This document shows, one piece after another, positions 45,821 through 55,585 of a DNA stretch of 64,000 nucleotides; positions within the stretch are counted from its first letter, which is position 1; each line of letters starts with the position of its first letter. The stretch comes from Roseiarcus sp963824475 (GTDB lineage: Bacteria > Pseudomonadota > Alphaproteobacteria > Rhizobiales > Beijerinckiaceae), in assembly GCA_963824475.1 (NCBI GenBank), contig CAWGPR010000011.1, positions 1 through 64,000 of the forward strand. The letters are read 5' to 3'. A program made the translations under genes and the position numbers. The notes beneath the pieces were generated by a model. The model was not told the origin of the DNA. It saw only the letters and a list, made by a program, of their open reading frames with translations, and did no database searches.

Positions 45821-46898
45821 CCCTCGGATGCCTGCTGATCCCCCGTCCAAGACCGCCGCAGGCCGGTTCTTCGAGGCCTTTCGGCTCGGCGAGACGATCC
45901 GTCACCCGACGCCGCGCACCCTGACAAGCGGCGACGCCTCGCTCTATTCGGCGCTCACCGGCGCGCGCTTCGCGCCGCAAAGCGCGGACACCTTCGCGCG
46001 CGCCATCGGCTATCTCGCAAGCCCGATCGACGATCTGCTCGCCTTCCATGTCGTGTTCGGCAAGACGGTGTCCGACGTGTCGCTGAACGCGGTCGCCAAC
46101 CTCGGCTACGCCGATTGCCGGTTCGTAAAGCCGGTCTTTGCCGGCGACACCCTCTCCGCCGTTTCGCAAGTGATCGGGCTCAAGGAAAACTCGAACCGGC
46201 AGAGCGGCGTCGTCCATGTGCGCTCGCAAGGGTTCAATCAGCGCGGCGAGACGGTCATCGATTACGTCCGTTGGGTGATGGTCAGAAAGCGCGACGCGAG
46301 CGCGCCCGCGCCTGAGACCCACGTTCCCCAGCTCCCCGAGACGGTCGGCGCGGCAGATCTCGGCGCAGCCTGCCCGCCAATCGACCGCGCCGCGTTCGAC
46401 GGAGAGCTGAGCGGCTCGCCCTATCGGTTCGAGGACTATTGCGCCGGCGAGCGGATCGATCATGTCGACGGCGTCACCGTCGAAGAGGCCGAGCACCAGA
46501 CGGCGACCCGGCTCTATCAGAACGCGGCGAAGGTGCATTTCAACCAGTTCAGCGAGGGGCAGGGGCGCTTCGGGCGCCGGCTCATTTACGGCGGGCACGT
46601 CATTTCGCTCGCCCGCGCGTTGAGCTTCAACGGCCTCGCCAACGCCTTCCATATCGCGGCGATCAACGGCGGCCGGCATGTCGCGCCGCTCTTCGCCGGC
46701 GACACCGTGTTCGCCTGGAGCGAGGTCGTCGAGACCGCGGCGCTGCCCGGCCGCGACGACGTCGGAGGCTTGAGGCTGCGCACAATCGCGACCAGGAACC
46801 GGCCCTGCGCCGACTTTCCCTGGCGCGAGGGCGAGGGCTACGAGCCCCATGTCGTGCTCGAGCTTGACTATTGGGCGCTCGCGCCGCGACGGATCTGA
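45810..46898 (+). CDS. mch: Mesaconyl-CoA hydratase (MaoC-like)
   Basis: The 362-residue protein has two MaoC-like hot-dog domains and closely follows mesaconyl-C1-CoA hydratase of the ethylmalonyl-CoA pathway, which makes beta-methylmalyl-CoA during C2 assimilation. Strong family blocks are FFEAFRLGETIRHPTPRTLT, LAFHVVFGKTVSDVSLNAVA, YVRWVMVRKRD, DHVDGVTVEEAEHQTATRLY and RRLIYGGHVISLARALSFNG. The start lies inside the end of yggT. The gene implies that the organism uses the ethylmalonyl-CoA route to replenish glyoxylate, as serine-cycle methylotrophs do. Confidence 0.92.
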   Translation: MSSDPRMPADPPSKTAAGRFFEAFRLGETIRHPTPRTLTSGDASLYSALTGARFAPQSADTFARAIGYLASPIDDLLAFHVVFGKTVSDVSLNAVANLGYADCRFVKPVFAGDTLSAVSQVIGLKENSNRQSGVVHVRSQGFNQRGETVIDYVRWVMVRKRDASAPAPETHVPQLPETVGAADLGAACPPIDRAAFDGELSGSPYRFEDYCAGERIDHVDGVTVEEAEHQTATRLYQNAAKVHFNQFSEGQGRFGRRLIYGGHVISLARALSFNGLANAFHIAAINGGRHVAPLFAGDTVFAWSEVVETAALPGRDDVGGLRLRTIATRNRPCADFPWREGEGYEPHVVLELDYWALAPRRI

Positions 46899-46900
46899 CC

Positions 46901-47500
46901 ATGCGGTTGCCTGCGGACGCCGTGCTTCTCGTCATCGATGTGCAGGAGGCGATCGACGATCCGCGCTGGGGGCCGCGCAACAATCCCCAGGCCGAAGCGA
47001 ATATTGCCGCGCTGATCGCGGCGTGGCGGGCGGAAGAGTTGCCGCTCGTCCACATCCGCCACGATTCGGTCGACCCTGCCTCGCCATATGCGCCGAATGG
47101 GCCGGGTCACGGTTTCAAGCTTTGCGCCGTCCCCCTCGCCGGCGAGACGGTGGTCGGCAAGAACGCGAACAGCGCCTTCGTCGGCACGGCGCTGGAAAGC
47201 ATGCTTGACGAACTCGGCGCGACGACGCTGGTGCTTTGCGGCGTGTTGACGCCGAATTCGGTGGAGGCGACCGCGCGGCACGCCGGCAATCTCGGCTACC
47301 AGGCCTTTGTCGTCGCCGACGCGTGCTGGGCGGTCGACAAGGTCGATCTGAGAGGCAAGCGCTGGCCGGCCGAGGACGTGCACGCCCTGTCGCTTGCGCA
47401 TCTTGAGGGCGAATATGCGACCGTCGTCGATGTCGCGACCGCGCTCCGCGCCGCGGCGACGGCGAAGGCCCGCCAGCGGCGCGGGGTCGGAAGGGCCTGA
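46901..47500 (+). CDS. Isochorismatase-family cysteine hydrolase
   Basis: The 199-residue protein has the isochorismatase/nicotinamidase fold with the full catalytic triad: Asp13 (VIDVQEA), Lys86 (VVGKNANSAF) and Cys112 (VLCGVLTPNSV). Nearby TPNSVEATARHAGNLGYQAF is typical. The exact amide or enol-ether substrate is not predictable. It begins two bases after mch, so the two are co-transcribed, though no biochemical link is known to me. Confidence 0.88.
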   Translation: MRLPADAVLLVIDVQEAIDDPRWGPRNNPQAEANIAALIAAWRAEELPLVHIRHDSVDPASPYAPNGPGHGFKLCAVPLAGETVVGKNANSAFVGTALESMLDELGATTLVLCGVLTPNSVEATARHAGNLGYQAFVVADACWAVDKVDLRGKRWPAEDVHALSLAHLEGEYATVVDVATALRAAATAKARQRRGVGRA

Positions 47501-47856
47501 CCGCTCAACCGGAATTAACTGCCGACGCAAGTGTTCAGTTTTGCGCGCGATGCAATCTTTTCAATGATTTAAGCTCATTTTTCTGCAACGGGAAAATCGG
47601 TTGGCGTATTAACAACATCTCGTAGTGGTAGTATAGCAGTCAGCAACTTGCTGGCGTGGAGGCGGGCCTGCCCGGCCGTGACGATCGTTATCGGCCTTAC
47701 TTTCGACTTTGGCCGCGAATAATTCGGCCCCCGCAGTGTTCACCGCTGGTCGAAACATGGCGGGTCGCAACTTTGGCGCCTAGAGAACAGTGCGTGGTCT
47801 GCACAAGACCGGCTGCAGTGCCGCCCTCGCGCCAAAATCGCAAGGGGAGTGCAGTC
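47501..47856. other. Upstream region of the PEP-CTERM gene
   Basis: This 356-base gap includes an AT-rich stretch (47550-47640), probably the promoter of the gene at 47857. The frame of that gene is open upstream to 47656, but AAGGGGAG just before ATG 47857 marks the start. Confidence 0.4.
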
Positions 47857-49011
47857 ATGACGAGATCATCGCCGTTTCAAGCTGTCCTATTGACCAGTGT
47901 CGCCTTCGGCGCGCTGTGCGCGAGCGCCAGGCTCGCCGAGGCCGCCACCTATATCCAGACGGACCTGGTTTCGGACATCTCCGGGCTTGCTGAATTAACG
48001 GACCCCAACCTGGAGAACCCGTGGGGCGTTTCGCATCTCACTGGGAGCCCCTTCTGGGTATGGAATCAACTGACCAATACCGCCACGCTCTACACGGTGA
48101 ACTTTACAACGGCCGTGCCGGTGCCCCTCACGGTCGGCATTCCCACCATCAGCCCGCCCCAGGGCCCCACCGGCCAGGTCGCCAATAGCGGCTCGGGGTT
48201 CAACGTCACCGGGACCAGCAAACCCGCGCTCTTCATCTTCGCCAACCTGAACGGCACCATCTCCGCCTGGAACGGCTCGGCGGGCACGACGGCTGTCACC
48301 GAAGCGACGACCGCGGGCGCTTCCTACACCGGATTGGCCATCAATAGCGCCGGGGACATGCTTTATGCCGCCAATGGAACGACCGGCAAAATCGACGTCT
48401 TCAACGGCTCATTCGCTCCGACGACCGTCCCCGGTGGATTTGTCGATCCTTCCCTCCCCGCCGGAGACGTCCCCTTCAACGTGCAGGACGTTGGCGGCAA
48501 GGTCTATGTCACCTACGCGCCGGCGGGGCATCCGGCGCAGACGACGGCGACTGCGGGCATGGGACTGGTGGACGTTTTTGATGAAAGCGGCAACCTGCTC
48601 CAGCGGCTGGTCACCGGGGGTAACCTCGCCGCCCCCTGGGGCGTAGCTCTTGCGCCGATGAGCTTCGGCAAGTTGGGCGGCGACTTGTTGGTCGGCAACT
48701 TCAGCTACGTCGACAGCGAAATCAACGCCTACAACCCGACGACAGGGATGTGGGAGGGCACGATCAACGTCAACCTCGGCGCCGGCGATAGCCCGGGCGG
48801 CCTCTGGGCCCTGACTTTCGGGGGCGGGGGCAAAGACGGCGACCCGAACGTCCTTTACTTCACCGACGGCATCAACAGCGAGCACGACGGCCTGTTCGCC
48901 GCCTTAACGAGCGTTCCTGAACCGTCGAGCTGGGCCATGATGCTGCTTGGATTTGGCGGGCTTGCGCTCTTCGCCGCGCGTCGGCGGCGCGGGGCCCTAG
49001 CCATCGGCTGA
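47857..49011 (+). CDS. PEP-CTERM exported protein, TIGR03118 type
   Basis: The 384-residue protein has a signal peptide (LLTSVAFGALCASARLAEAA), a beta-propeller-like body with the TIGR03118 pattern (LTDPNLENPWGVSHLTGSPF, FWVWNQLTNTATLY, LAAPWGVALAP, DGDPNVLYFTDGINSEHDGL) and a PEP-CTERM sorting tail: VPEPSSWAMM, a hydrophobic stretch and ARRRR. The tail is recognised by an exosortase; one is encoded at 58735. AAGGGGAG precedes the ATG. The protein is likely exported and either surface-held or released. A hairpin terminator follows. Confidence 0.92.
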   Translation: MTRSSPFQAVLLTSVAFGALCASARLAEAATYIQTDLVSDISGLAELTDPNLENPWGVSHLTGSPFWVWNQLTNTATLYTVNFTTAVPVPLTVGIPTISPPQGPTGQVANSGSGFNVTGTSKPALFIFANLNGTISAWNGSAGTTAVTEATTAGASYTGLAINSAGDMLYAANGTTGKIDVFNGSFAPTTVPGGFVDPSLPAGDVPFNVQDVGGKVYVTYAPAGHPAQTTATAGMGLVDVFDESGNLLQRLVTGGNLAAPWGVALAPMSFGKLGGDLLVGNFSYVDSEINAYNPTTGMWEGTINVNLGAGDSPGGLWALTFGGGGKDGDPNVLYFTDGINSEHDGLFAALTSVPEPSSWAMMLLGFGGLALFAARRRRGALAIG

Positions 49012-49022
49012 GCGGAGCGCCC

Positions 49023-49060
49023 GGAAAGGAGCCGCGCGAGAAATCGGGCGGTTCCTTTTC
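49023..49060 (+). terminator. Probable intrinsic terminator
   Basis: GGAAAGGAGCCGC pairs with GCGGTTCCTTTTC (11 of 13 positions) around a 12-base loop, and the 3' arm ends in a T run. It lies 12 bases after the PEP-CTERM gene. Confidence 0.6.
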
Positions 49061-49167
49061 GAGCGGCCGATCGCGGCGAAACTGTGAGGGGGCTCCGGCC
49101 GTATAGGGATTGCGTCGGAGCGTCCCGCAGTCGGGCGGGCTCGCGCGTGTGAATTGGAGACCGCCTC

Positions 49168-49662
49168 ATGTCAACGCCAGAATGGGACCGTCGCGCCGCG
49201 ATCGCGGCTTGCGGCGCGTTTGCGCTTGCCGCGGCCGCGGCGATGGCGAGTAAAGCCGCGCTGGCTCAGTCGGGCCTTCCGGTGCGCAACATCCGGGTCG
49301 ACGTTGCGCCGCTGCGCGCCAACGCCGGTGACCCGACGGCGACTTGGGTCGAGCAAGCGCTGTCGCGCCGGCTCGCTCAAGCCTTGGCTCATCGTCTCAC
49401 GCCCAAAGGCGGGACGCTGACGGTCAGGATCGACTATCTCACGCTGGGACCGAATTCTGGGGCCACCGTGCACGCCAACTCGTCGCCGGACGACATCAGC
49501 GGCGTGGCGATGCTCGACGGCGTGCAATGGCCGGTGCGGGCGACCACCAGCTATATGGCTTCGCCGATCGACCAGACGATGATCGATCAATCCAATCATT
49601 ATCGCGTCGCTGCGCTCGCCGAGGCGCTGGCCTTCTGGATCGCGAGGGATCTTGGAAGCTGA
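49168..49662 (+). CDS. Exported protein of unknown function
   Basis: The 164-residue protein has a Tat- or Sec-like signal (DRRAAIAACGAFALAAAAAM, cleavage near ALAQS). The mature domain has alternating beta/helix segments (VRNIRVDVAPLRANAGDPTA, GTLTVRIDYLTLGPNSGATV) reminiscent of DUF4136-type or lipoprotein-like periplasmic domains, but I cannot assign a family. It stands alone. Confidence 0.65.
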   Translation: MSTPEWDRRAAIAACGAFALAAAAAMASKAALAQSGLPVRNIRVDVAPLRANAGDPTATWVEQALSRRLAQALAHRLTPKGGTLTVRIDYLTLGPNSGATVHANSSPDDISGVAMLDGVQWPVRATTSYMASPIDQTMIDQSNHYRVAALAEALAFWIARDLGS

Positions 49663-49734
49663 AATTGCGCGGTCCGTGAGCCTCGAACCAAGCGGCCGTC
49701 TTGCGTTAAGCGAAACAATCCAAGGGTAGTGTCT

Positions 49735-49944
49735 CTAGGGCCGATGAGTATCGCGCTTATCCAGGATTGAGTGCCACATGGCGATCTGACGCTTCAGATC
49801 GTAAATCTTCGCCTCGGTGCGGTTCTCAAACGGCGCACCGATATGAAGATTGCCGCTCTCCAATGCCTTTAAGAACCCGTTCGCTTCGGCCAACTTGGCC
49901 CTGATATCTTCATCGCTGCCGGGATCGTCCACGACCGCCTCCAT
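49735..49944 (-). CDS. Small helical protein
   Basis: The 69-residue protein is mostly helical (DIRAKLAEANGFLKALESGN, then KIYDLKRQIAMWHSILDKRD). ATG 49944 is preferred to a start 21 bases upstream because acidic, soluble sequence begins there. No family is recognised. Confidence 0.55.
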   Translation of the reverse strand: MEAVVDDPGSDEDIRAKLAEANGFLKALESGNLHIGAPFENRTEAKIYDLKRQIAMWHSILDKRDTHRP

Positions 49945-50123
49945 GCTTGCCGCCAAGCATAGCACGGGACATCGGGGCGATGCGAGCGCGCGTCAAGCCC
50001 CTCAATTTTCAAACTGGGACACTACCAATCCAGGCGTCGTCGGGCGCCGAGAGCCCAGATCGTCGCGATGAGCTCCAACTTTTTCGATCCCGTCGCATCA
50101 GGCTATAAATACGGGGTCGATTC

Positions 50124-50805
50124 ATGAGCGATCTCTTCTCTCGCATTGTCAGGGCGACGGTCGGCGGAACCGTCGCGTTCCTGGCCATCATCTTCATCCC
50201 CGCAGGGACGGTTGATTACTGGCAAGGCTGGGCGTTCGCAGGCACGCTCGTGGTCTCGTCGTTGCTTGTTACGATCTATATGGCTCTCAACGACAGGGAG
50301 CTGCTCGAGAGTTCGGCTGCGCATGGGGCCGACAGCCGAGAAGACGTCTGCACAGAAGGTCATCACGGCTGTCGGCTTCGTGGTCTTCGTCGCGGCGCTT
50401 GTCATCATTGTTCTTGACCACCGATTGGGCTGGTCGCCCCGCGTTCCGGCCTACCTCTCGATATTGGGCGACGCGCTCGCCGTGCTTGGAATCCTCATTT
50501 ACTTCCTGGTGGTCAGGGAGAATCGGTATGCGGCTTCGACAATAGAGGTCGTCGAGGGCCAGACGGTCATCTCGACCGGCCCCTACGCGATCGTTCGGCA
50601 CCCCATGTACGCGGGCGCGATTCTGGTGTTTCTCGGAACGCCGCTCGCGCTCGGCTCATGGTGGGGCCTTCTCTTCACGCCGCTGTTCATCGGCTGGTTT
50701 GCATGGCGCCTCTTGGACGAGGAGCGGTTCCTGCGCGCGAACCTCCGGGGATATGACGAGTACATGCGCATGGCGCCCTACCGCCTCGTCCCCTATGTTT
50801 GGTAG
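50124..50805 (+). pseudogene. Isoprenylcysteine carboxyl methyltransferase-like protein, frameshifted
   Basis: The protein was an ICMT/PEMT-type membrane methyltransferase of about 225 residues. The N-terminal membrane part (FIPAGTVDYWQGWAFAGTLV) and the C-terminal catalytic part (STGPYAIVRHPMYAGAILVF, DEERFLRANLRGYDEYM) lie in different frames; the break is near 50310, where ELLERR-type sequence should pass into LRMGPTAEK. A single base change would restore it. It is either recently dead or hit by a sequencing error. Confidence 0.8.
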
Positions 50806-50987
50806 CGGCTGCACGGACTGGACTACCGCCGGCAGCGCGGGATCGATTGAGCCCGCGAGAGGGTTAAAGCCTTAGCGTCCACACCTCGCGCGTCGACTCT
50901 TTCCGGCGATCAGGCAGCCGCAGCGACTTGCCCAAGTCGCCCGCGGAGTTGTCAAGCGTGTCCTATGAGGACGGGCGGGCTCTCGCC

Positions 50988-53900
50988 TCACTCCGCCGCC
51001 TTCTCGGGGACCCAGGCCGGCTCGGGCATTCTCGGCGCGGGCGGCTTGGCTTTTTGGGATCCGGAGATCCAGCGCGACAGGCGGTCGAGATAGAGATAGA
51101 TCACCGGAGTCGTGAACAGGGTCAGCGCCTGGCTGACGATAAGGCCGCCGACCATCGTATAGCCGAGCGGCTGGCGCATCTCCGAGCCGGTGCCATGGCT
51201 CAGCATCAACGGCACGCCGCCGAGCAGCGCCGCCATTGTCGTCATCATGATCGGACGGAAGCGCAACAGCGCGGCCTTGCGGATCGCCTGGACTGGCGTC
51301 AGGCCCTCCTCACGCTCGGCGGAGATGGCGAAGTCGACCATCATGATGCCGTTCTTCTTCACGATGCCGATGAGCAGGATCGCGCCGATGAGGGCGACGA
51401 GGCTGAATTCGTAGCCGAACAGCATGAGGGTCGCGAGCGCGCCAAGGCCCGCCGACGGCAGCGTCGACAGGATGGTCAGCGGATGAATGAAGCTCTCATA
51501 GAGCACGCCGAGGATCAGGTAGACGCAGACGAGCGCCGCGAGGATGAGCAGCGGCACGCTGGTCAGCGAATCCTGGAACGCCTGCGCGTTGCCCTGGAAG
51601 GTCGTCGTCAGACCCACCGGCAATTGCAGTTGTTGCATTGCGCGCTGGACCGCCTCCGTGGCGGTGCCAAGCGCCACCCCTTGCGCGAGGTTGAAGCTGA
51701 TGGTGATGGCGGGGAATTGTCCCTGGTGGCTGATCGACAGGGGCGCGACCGGAGCGGTCGTCCACCTGGCGAAGGCGCTCATGGGCACCATCTGATTGGT
51801 CGTCGGCGAGCGGACGTAGATTTTGTCCAACGTGGCGGGATCGCCCAAGAGCTGCGGCAGCACCTCTTCGATCACATAATAGGTGTTCACCTGAGTGAAA
51901 TATTGCGTCACCTGCCGCTGGCCGAAGGCGTCATAGAGCGTGTCGTCGATGAGCTGCGGCTGAATTCCGTAGCGCGAGGCCATGTCGCGATCGATCTTGA
52001 GGGTCAGCGTCGTGCCCGAGTTCTGCTGGTCGGTCGCGACGTCGCGCAATTGGGGGAGCGACTGAAGCTTCTCAAGGATCTTGACCGCCCATGCGCTGAG
52101 CTCGTCGAAATTGGCGTCCTGCAGGGTGTATTGGAACTGCGTTTTGGTGAAGTGCGCGCCGACGGTGACGTCCTGCGCCGCTTGCAGATAGACGCGCATG
52201 CCCGGCACCTGCGCCAGCTTCGGACGCAATCGGGCGATCACCTCGAACGCGTTGACGTCGCGATCGTCGCGCGGCTTCAGCGTGATGAACATGCGGCCGT
52301 TGTTTTGCGCCGAATTGCCGACGCCTGACCCAAGTCCCATCGCCATCGTGTCGACGGCCGGATCGGCCATCACGATCCGACCGACTTCCTGCTGCAACCG
52401 GTACATGACCGGAAAGGAGACGTCCTGCCCGGCCTCGGTCGTTCCAAAAAGAATGCCGGTGTCCTGCTGCGGGAAGAACCCCTTCGGAATGATGACGAAC
52501 AGACAGCAGGTTGCGATCACCGTGCCGATGAAGGTGAGCAGGGTGGGGAAGCGGTGGCGCAGCACGAAGTCGACGCCGCGCTCGTAGCCGTTGGCGAGCG
52601 CAACGAAGCCTCTCTCGCTGAGGTTATAGAGCCGCCCGTGCCGCTGCTCGTCGCGGCTCTTGAGAAAGCGTGACGCCATCATCGGCGTGAGCGTGAGTGA
52701 GACAAAGGCCGAGACCGCGATTGTCATCGCGATCGTGACCGAGAATTCGCGGAACAGGCGGCCGATGATGCCGCTCATCATCAGGAGCGGAATCAGCACT
52801 GCGACCAGCGAGACAGAGATCGATATGATGGTGAAGCCGATCTCGGAGGAGCCTTTGAGCGCGGCCTCAAACGGCTTTTCCCCCTCTTCGATGTGACGCG
52901 TGATGTTCTCGAGCATCACGATCGCGTCGTCGACGACGAAGCCGACGGAGATGGTGAAGGCCATCAGCGATAGATTGTCGAGGCTATAGCCTGCGACCCA
53001 CATGAGCGCACAGGCGCCCAAGAGCGCCAACGGGACCGTGACGCTGGGAATGATCGTCGCCCAAACGTTGCGCAGAAAGACGAAGATCACCATCACCACC
53101 AGCGCGATGGTGAGCGCGAGGGTCAACTCGACGTCGCGGACGGACGCGCGGATGGTGGTGGTTCGGTCAGAGATTATGTTGACATGAATGGTCGGTGGGA
53201 TCGAAGCCTGCAGCGTCGCCAGCGTGCCCTTGATCGCCTCGACTGTGCTGATGACGTTCGCGCCGGGAATCTTATACACGACAAGAAAGACGCTCGGCTT
53301 GCCATTGCTCCACGCCGCCTGTGTCGAGTCCTGCGGTCCCGCGACCGCCTGGCCGATGTCGCGCACGCGCACCGGCGCCCCGTCGCGATAGGCGACAATG
53401 ACGTCGTTCCAGTCCTTGGCCTGGGTCAGCTGGTCGTTGTCCTGGATGGTGAAGGTCTGCTTCGGACCAATGAGCGCGCCCTTGGGGCTATCGACCGTCG
53501 CAATGCCGATCTGCTGGCGCACGTCCTCGAGCTGCATCCCCTTCTCGACCAGCTTCGCCGGATCGATCTGGATGCGTATGGCGGGGGTCTGCTGGCCGCC
53601 GACGCGCACGAGGGAGACGCCCGAGATCTGACTGAGGTGCTGGGCGAGGATGTTTTCGGCGGCGTCGTCGACGTCGATAACCGGCGCGACGTCCGACCGA
53701 ACGGACAGGATGAGGATGGGCGTGTCGGACGGGTTGACCTTGCGATAGGTCGGCGGGCTCGGCAGATCCTTCGGCAGTTGCCCGGCGGCGGCGTTGATCG
53801 CAGCCTGGATGTCGTTGGCGGCGGCGTCGATGTTGCGGTTGAGATCGAACTGGACGGTGATCGCCGTCGCGCTGAGCGAACTCGTCGACGTCATCTGCGA

Positions 53901-54137
53901 GACGCCCGGAATTTGCGCGATCTGCCGTTCGAGCGGCTGCGCGACCGAGGTCGCCATCGTGTCAGGCGAAGCGCCCGGCAGCGAAGCCGAGACGGTGATG
54001 GTCGGAAAGTCGATCTGCGGCAGGGGCGCGACCGGCAGCGACGGGAAAGCGACGAGGCCGACCAGAAACACCGCAACCATGATGAGCGTGGTTGCGATCG
54101 GACGATGGATGAAGGGGGCGGAGAGGCCTTTGTACAT
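50988..54137 (-). CDS. RND multidrug efflux permease (AcrB/MdtBC type)
   Basis: The 1049-residue inner-membrane pump has the full HAE1 RND layout: TM1 (FIHRPIATTLIMVAVFLVGL), the porter domain, TM4 with GFVVDDAIVMLENI (the proton-relay aspartates), a second porter region, and TM10 with GIVKKNGIMMVDFA. The N-terminal SLPVAPLPQIDFPTITVSAS favours the MdtB/MdtC/MuxBC branch. It lies three bases downstream of the adaptor gene, in one operon. No outer-membrane factor gene is adjacent, so a shared TolC-type protein must serve it. Confidence 0.93.
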   Translation of the reverse strand: MYKGLSAPFIHRPIATTLIMVAVFLVGLVAFPSLPVAPLPQIDFPTITVSASLPGASPDTMATSVAQPLERQIAQIPGVSQMTSTSSLSATAITVQFDLNRNIDAAANDIQAAINAAAGQLPKDLPSPPTYRKVNPSDTPILILSVRSDVAPVIDVDDAAENILAQHLSQISGVSLVRVGGQQTPAIRIQIDPAKLVEKGMQLEDVRQQIGIATVDSPKGALIGPKQTFTIQDNDQLTQAKDWNDVIVAYRDGAPVRVRDIGQAVAGPQDSTQAAWSNGKPSVFLVVYKIPGANVISTVEAIKGTLATLQASIPPTIHVNIISDRTTTIRASVRDVELTLALTIALVVMVIFVFLRNVWATIIPSVTVPLALLGACALMWVAGYSLDNLSLMAFTISVGFVVDDAIVMLENITRHIEEGEKPFEAALKGSSEIGFTIISISVSLVAVLIPLLMMSGIIGRLFREFSVTIAMTIAVSAFVSLTLTPMMASRFLKSRDEQRHGRLYNLSERGFVALANGYERGVDFVLRHRFPTLLTFIGTVIATCCLFVIIPKGFFPQQDTGILFGTTEAGQDVSFPVMYRLQQEVGRIVMADPAVDTMAMGLGSGVGNSAQNNGRMFITLKPRDDRDVNAFEVIARLRPKLAQVPGMRVYLQAAQDVTVGAHFTKTQFQYTLQDANFDELSAWAVKILEKLQSLPQLRDVATDQQNSGTTLTLKIDRDMASRYGIQPQLIDDTLYDAFGQRQVTQYFTQVNTYYVIEEVLPQLLGDPATLDKIYVRSPTTNQMVPMSAFARWTTAPVAPLSISHQGQFPAITISFNLAQGVALGTATEAVQRAMQQLQLPVGLTTTFQGNAQAFQDSLTSVPLLILAALVCVYLILGVLYESFIHPLTILSTLPSAGLGALATLMLFGYEFSLVALIGAILLIGIVKKNGIMMVDFAISAEREEGLTPVQAIRKAALLRFRPIMMTTMAALLGGVPLMLSHGTGSEMRQPLGYTMVGGLIVSQALTLFTTPVIYLYLDRLSRWISGSQKAKPPAPRMPEPAWVPEKAAE

Positions 54138-54140
54138 CGG

Positions 54141-55358
54141 CTAGCTTCCGCTTCCCGTGTCGATCGAGACGATCGACCCGGGCTGAAGCAGGAACTGACC
54201 GGAGGTCACCACGCGGTCACCCTCCTTCAGCCCGTCCGAGATGACGGCCGTGGTCGTGTCCTGATGCGCGACCTTCACCTGACGCACCTGCGCGTGGTTC
54301 TGATCGTCGACGATAAAGACGTAGAGCCCGTTCTGGCCATGTTGCACCACTTCCGTGGGGACAATCAAGGCGTCCCTCTCCACGCCGAGCTGCAACCCCG
54401 TGGTCACGGCGAGCCCTGGCCAGAGGGCGTTGTCCTTGTTGTCGAACTCGGCCTTGAGCCGGATTGTCCCGGTGGCGAGCTCGACCTGGTTGTCGCTGAT
54501 CGACAGGTGCCCGGTCGCGAGCTTGTGGCCCTCCGCGTCCATCACTGTGACTTGAGGCGAGCCGGCGGCCAGCTGCTCATTGATGCGGCTCACATATTCT
54601 TGTGGCTCGGCGAAGATGACGGCGATCGGCTGCAATTGGGCGATCGAGACGATGCCGGTCTGTTGTCCGGCGCTGACGAGATTACCCTCGTCGATGAGCC
54701 GGAATCCCGCGCGGCCCGAGATCGGGGCGCGGATGGTCGTATAGTCGAGCTGGGTCCTCGCCGCGTCGATCGCGGCCGCGTCGGCGGCGATCGAGGCGGT
54801 GAGCTGCAGCACCATGGCGTTCTGCGTGTCGAGCTGCTGTTTGGTGGCGTAGTCCTGCTTGGCGAGCGTGGCGTAGCGAGTGAGATCGAGCTTTGCGTTG
54901 GCGAGATTGGCCTCGTCCTGCGCTTTCTTGGCGGTGGCCTGGTTGAGCGCGGCCTGAAACGGTCGGGAATCGATTTGGGCCAGAAGATCGCCCTGCTTGA
55001 CCATTTGACCTTCGTTAAAGGCGATCTTCATGATCTGGCCGTCAACTCGGGCTCGGACCAGAACGGTGTTGTAGGCCTGGACCCGTCCGATGCTCTGGAG
55101 AACGAGGGGAAAATCCGCCCGCTTGACTGGCGTCACAGTGACGACAATCGGCGCCGGGCCGGCCGTTTGACTCGGTTGACCCTGGGCGAGCGCGGATGCG
55201 GTCTGAGCGGGCGGGGTCCAGATCCTGTCGTGTAGCTGATGGGCGACCCCGCCGGCGGCAGGGAGCCAACGGTCCGCGGCGCCCGGCGCATAAACGCCAT
55301 AAGCGGCGGCTGCGCCGCACGCGGCTACCGCAATCCAGGCGAACCGGGCGAACCTCAT
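54141..55358 (-). CDS. RND efflux membrane-fusion protein (MdtA-like)
   Basis: The 405-residue adaptor links the RND pump to an outer-membrane channel. After an N-terminal anchor (FAWIAVAACGAAAAYGVYAP) it shows the MFP order: PVKRADFPLVLQSIGRVQAY, the lipoyl half-motif (VDGQIMKIAFNEGQMVKQGD), a helical hairpin, the second half-motif (TTIRAPISGRAGFRLIDEGN) and a beta-barrel (GLAVTTGLQLG). ATG 55358 follows a purine-rich site and gives the anchor directly; the frame is open further upstream without domain character. Confidence 0.92.
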   Translation of the reverse strand: MRFARFAWIAVAACGAAAAYGVYAPGAADRWLPAAGGVAHQLHDRIWTPPAQTASALAQGQPSQTAGPAPIVVTVTPVKRADFPLVLQSIGRVQAYNTVLVRARVDGQIMKIAFNEGQMVKQGDLLAQIDSRPFQAALNQATAKKAQDEANLANAKLDLTRYATLAKQDYATKQQLDTQNAMVLQLTASIAADAAAIDAARTQLDYTTIRAPISGRAGFRLIDEGNLVSAGQQTGIVSIAQLQPIAVIFAEPQEYVSRINEQLAAGSPQVTVMDAEGHKLATGHLSISDNQVELATGTIRLKAEFDNKDNALWPGLAVTTGLQLGVERDALIVPTEVVQHGQNGLYVFIVDDQNHAQVRQVKVAHQDTTTAVISDGLKEGDRVVTSGQFLLQPGSIVSIDTGSGS

Positions 55359-55585
55359 AAATCGAAAGCCTCTCTGCAACTCGGCAAAGCGCGCAGACGA
55401 ACCGCTTTCCCGCCCGTATTCGCGCAGGGCGCGCGCGGCGGCGCGCTGCGCCGGACTCCCAGCCACGCAGGCGCTTTGCAGGCGCCAGTTCTCGCGGGGA
55501 CAATGCGCCATATCATTGTTTTGCGCGGCGCGGGCCATCATCAACCAAATTTGACCAGCCCACCCGCGACGGCGGGCGACGCGAT

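Noticed and set aside
53184..55235. Long open frame (683 codons) on the + strand
   Set aside because: It is antisense to the RND pump and adaptor genes and low in complexity; the - strand proteins are collinear with well-known families.
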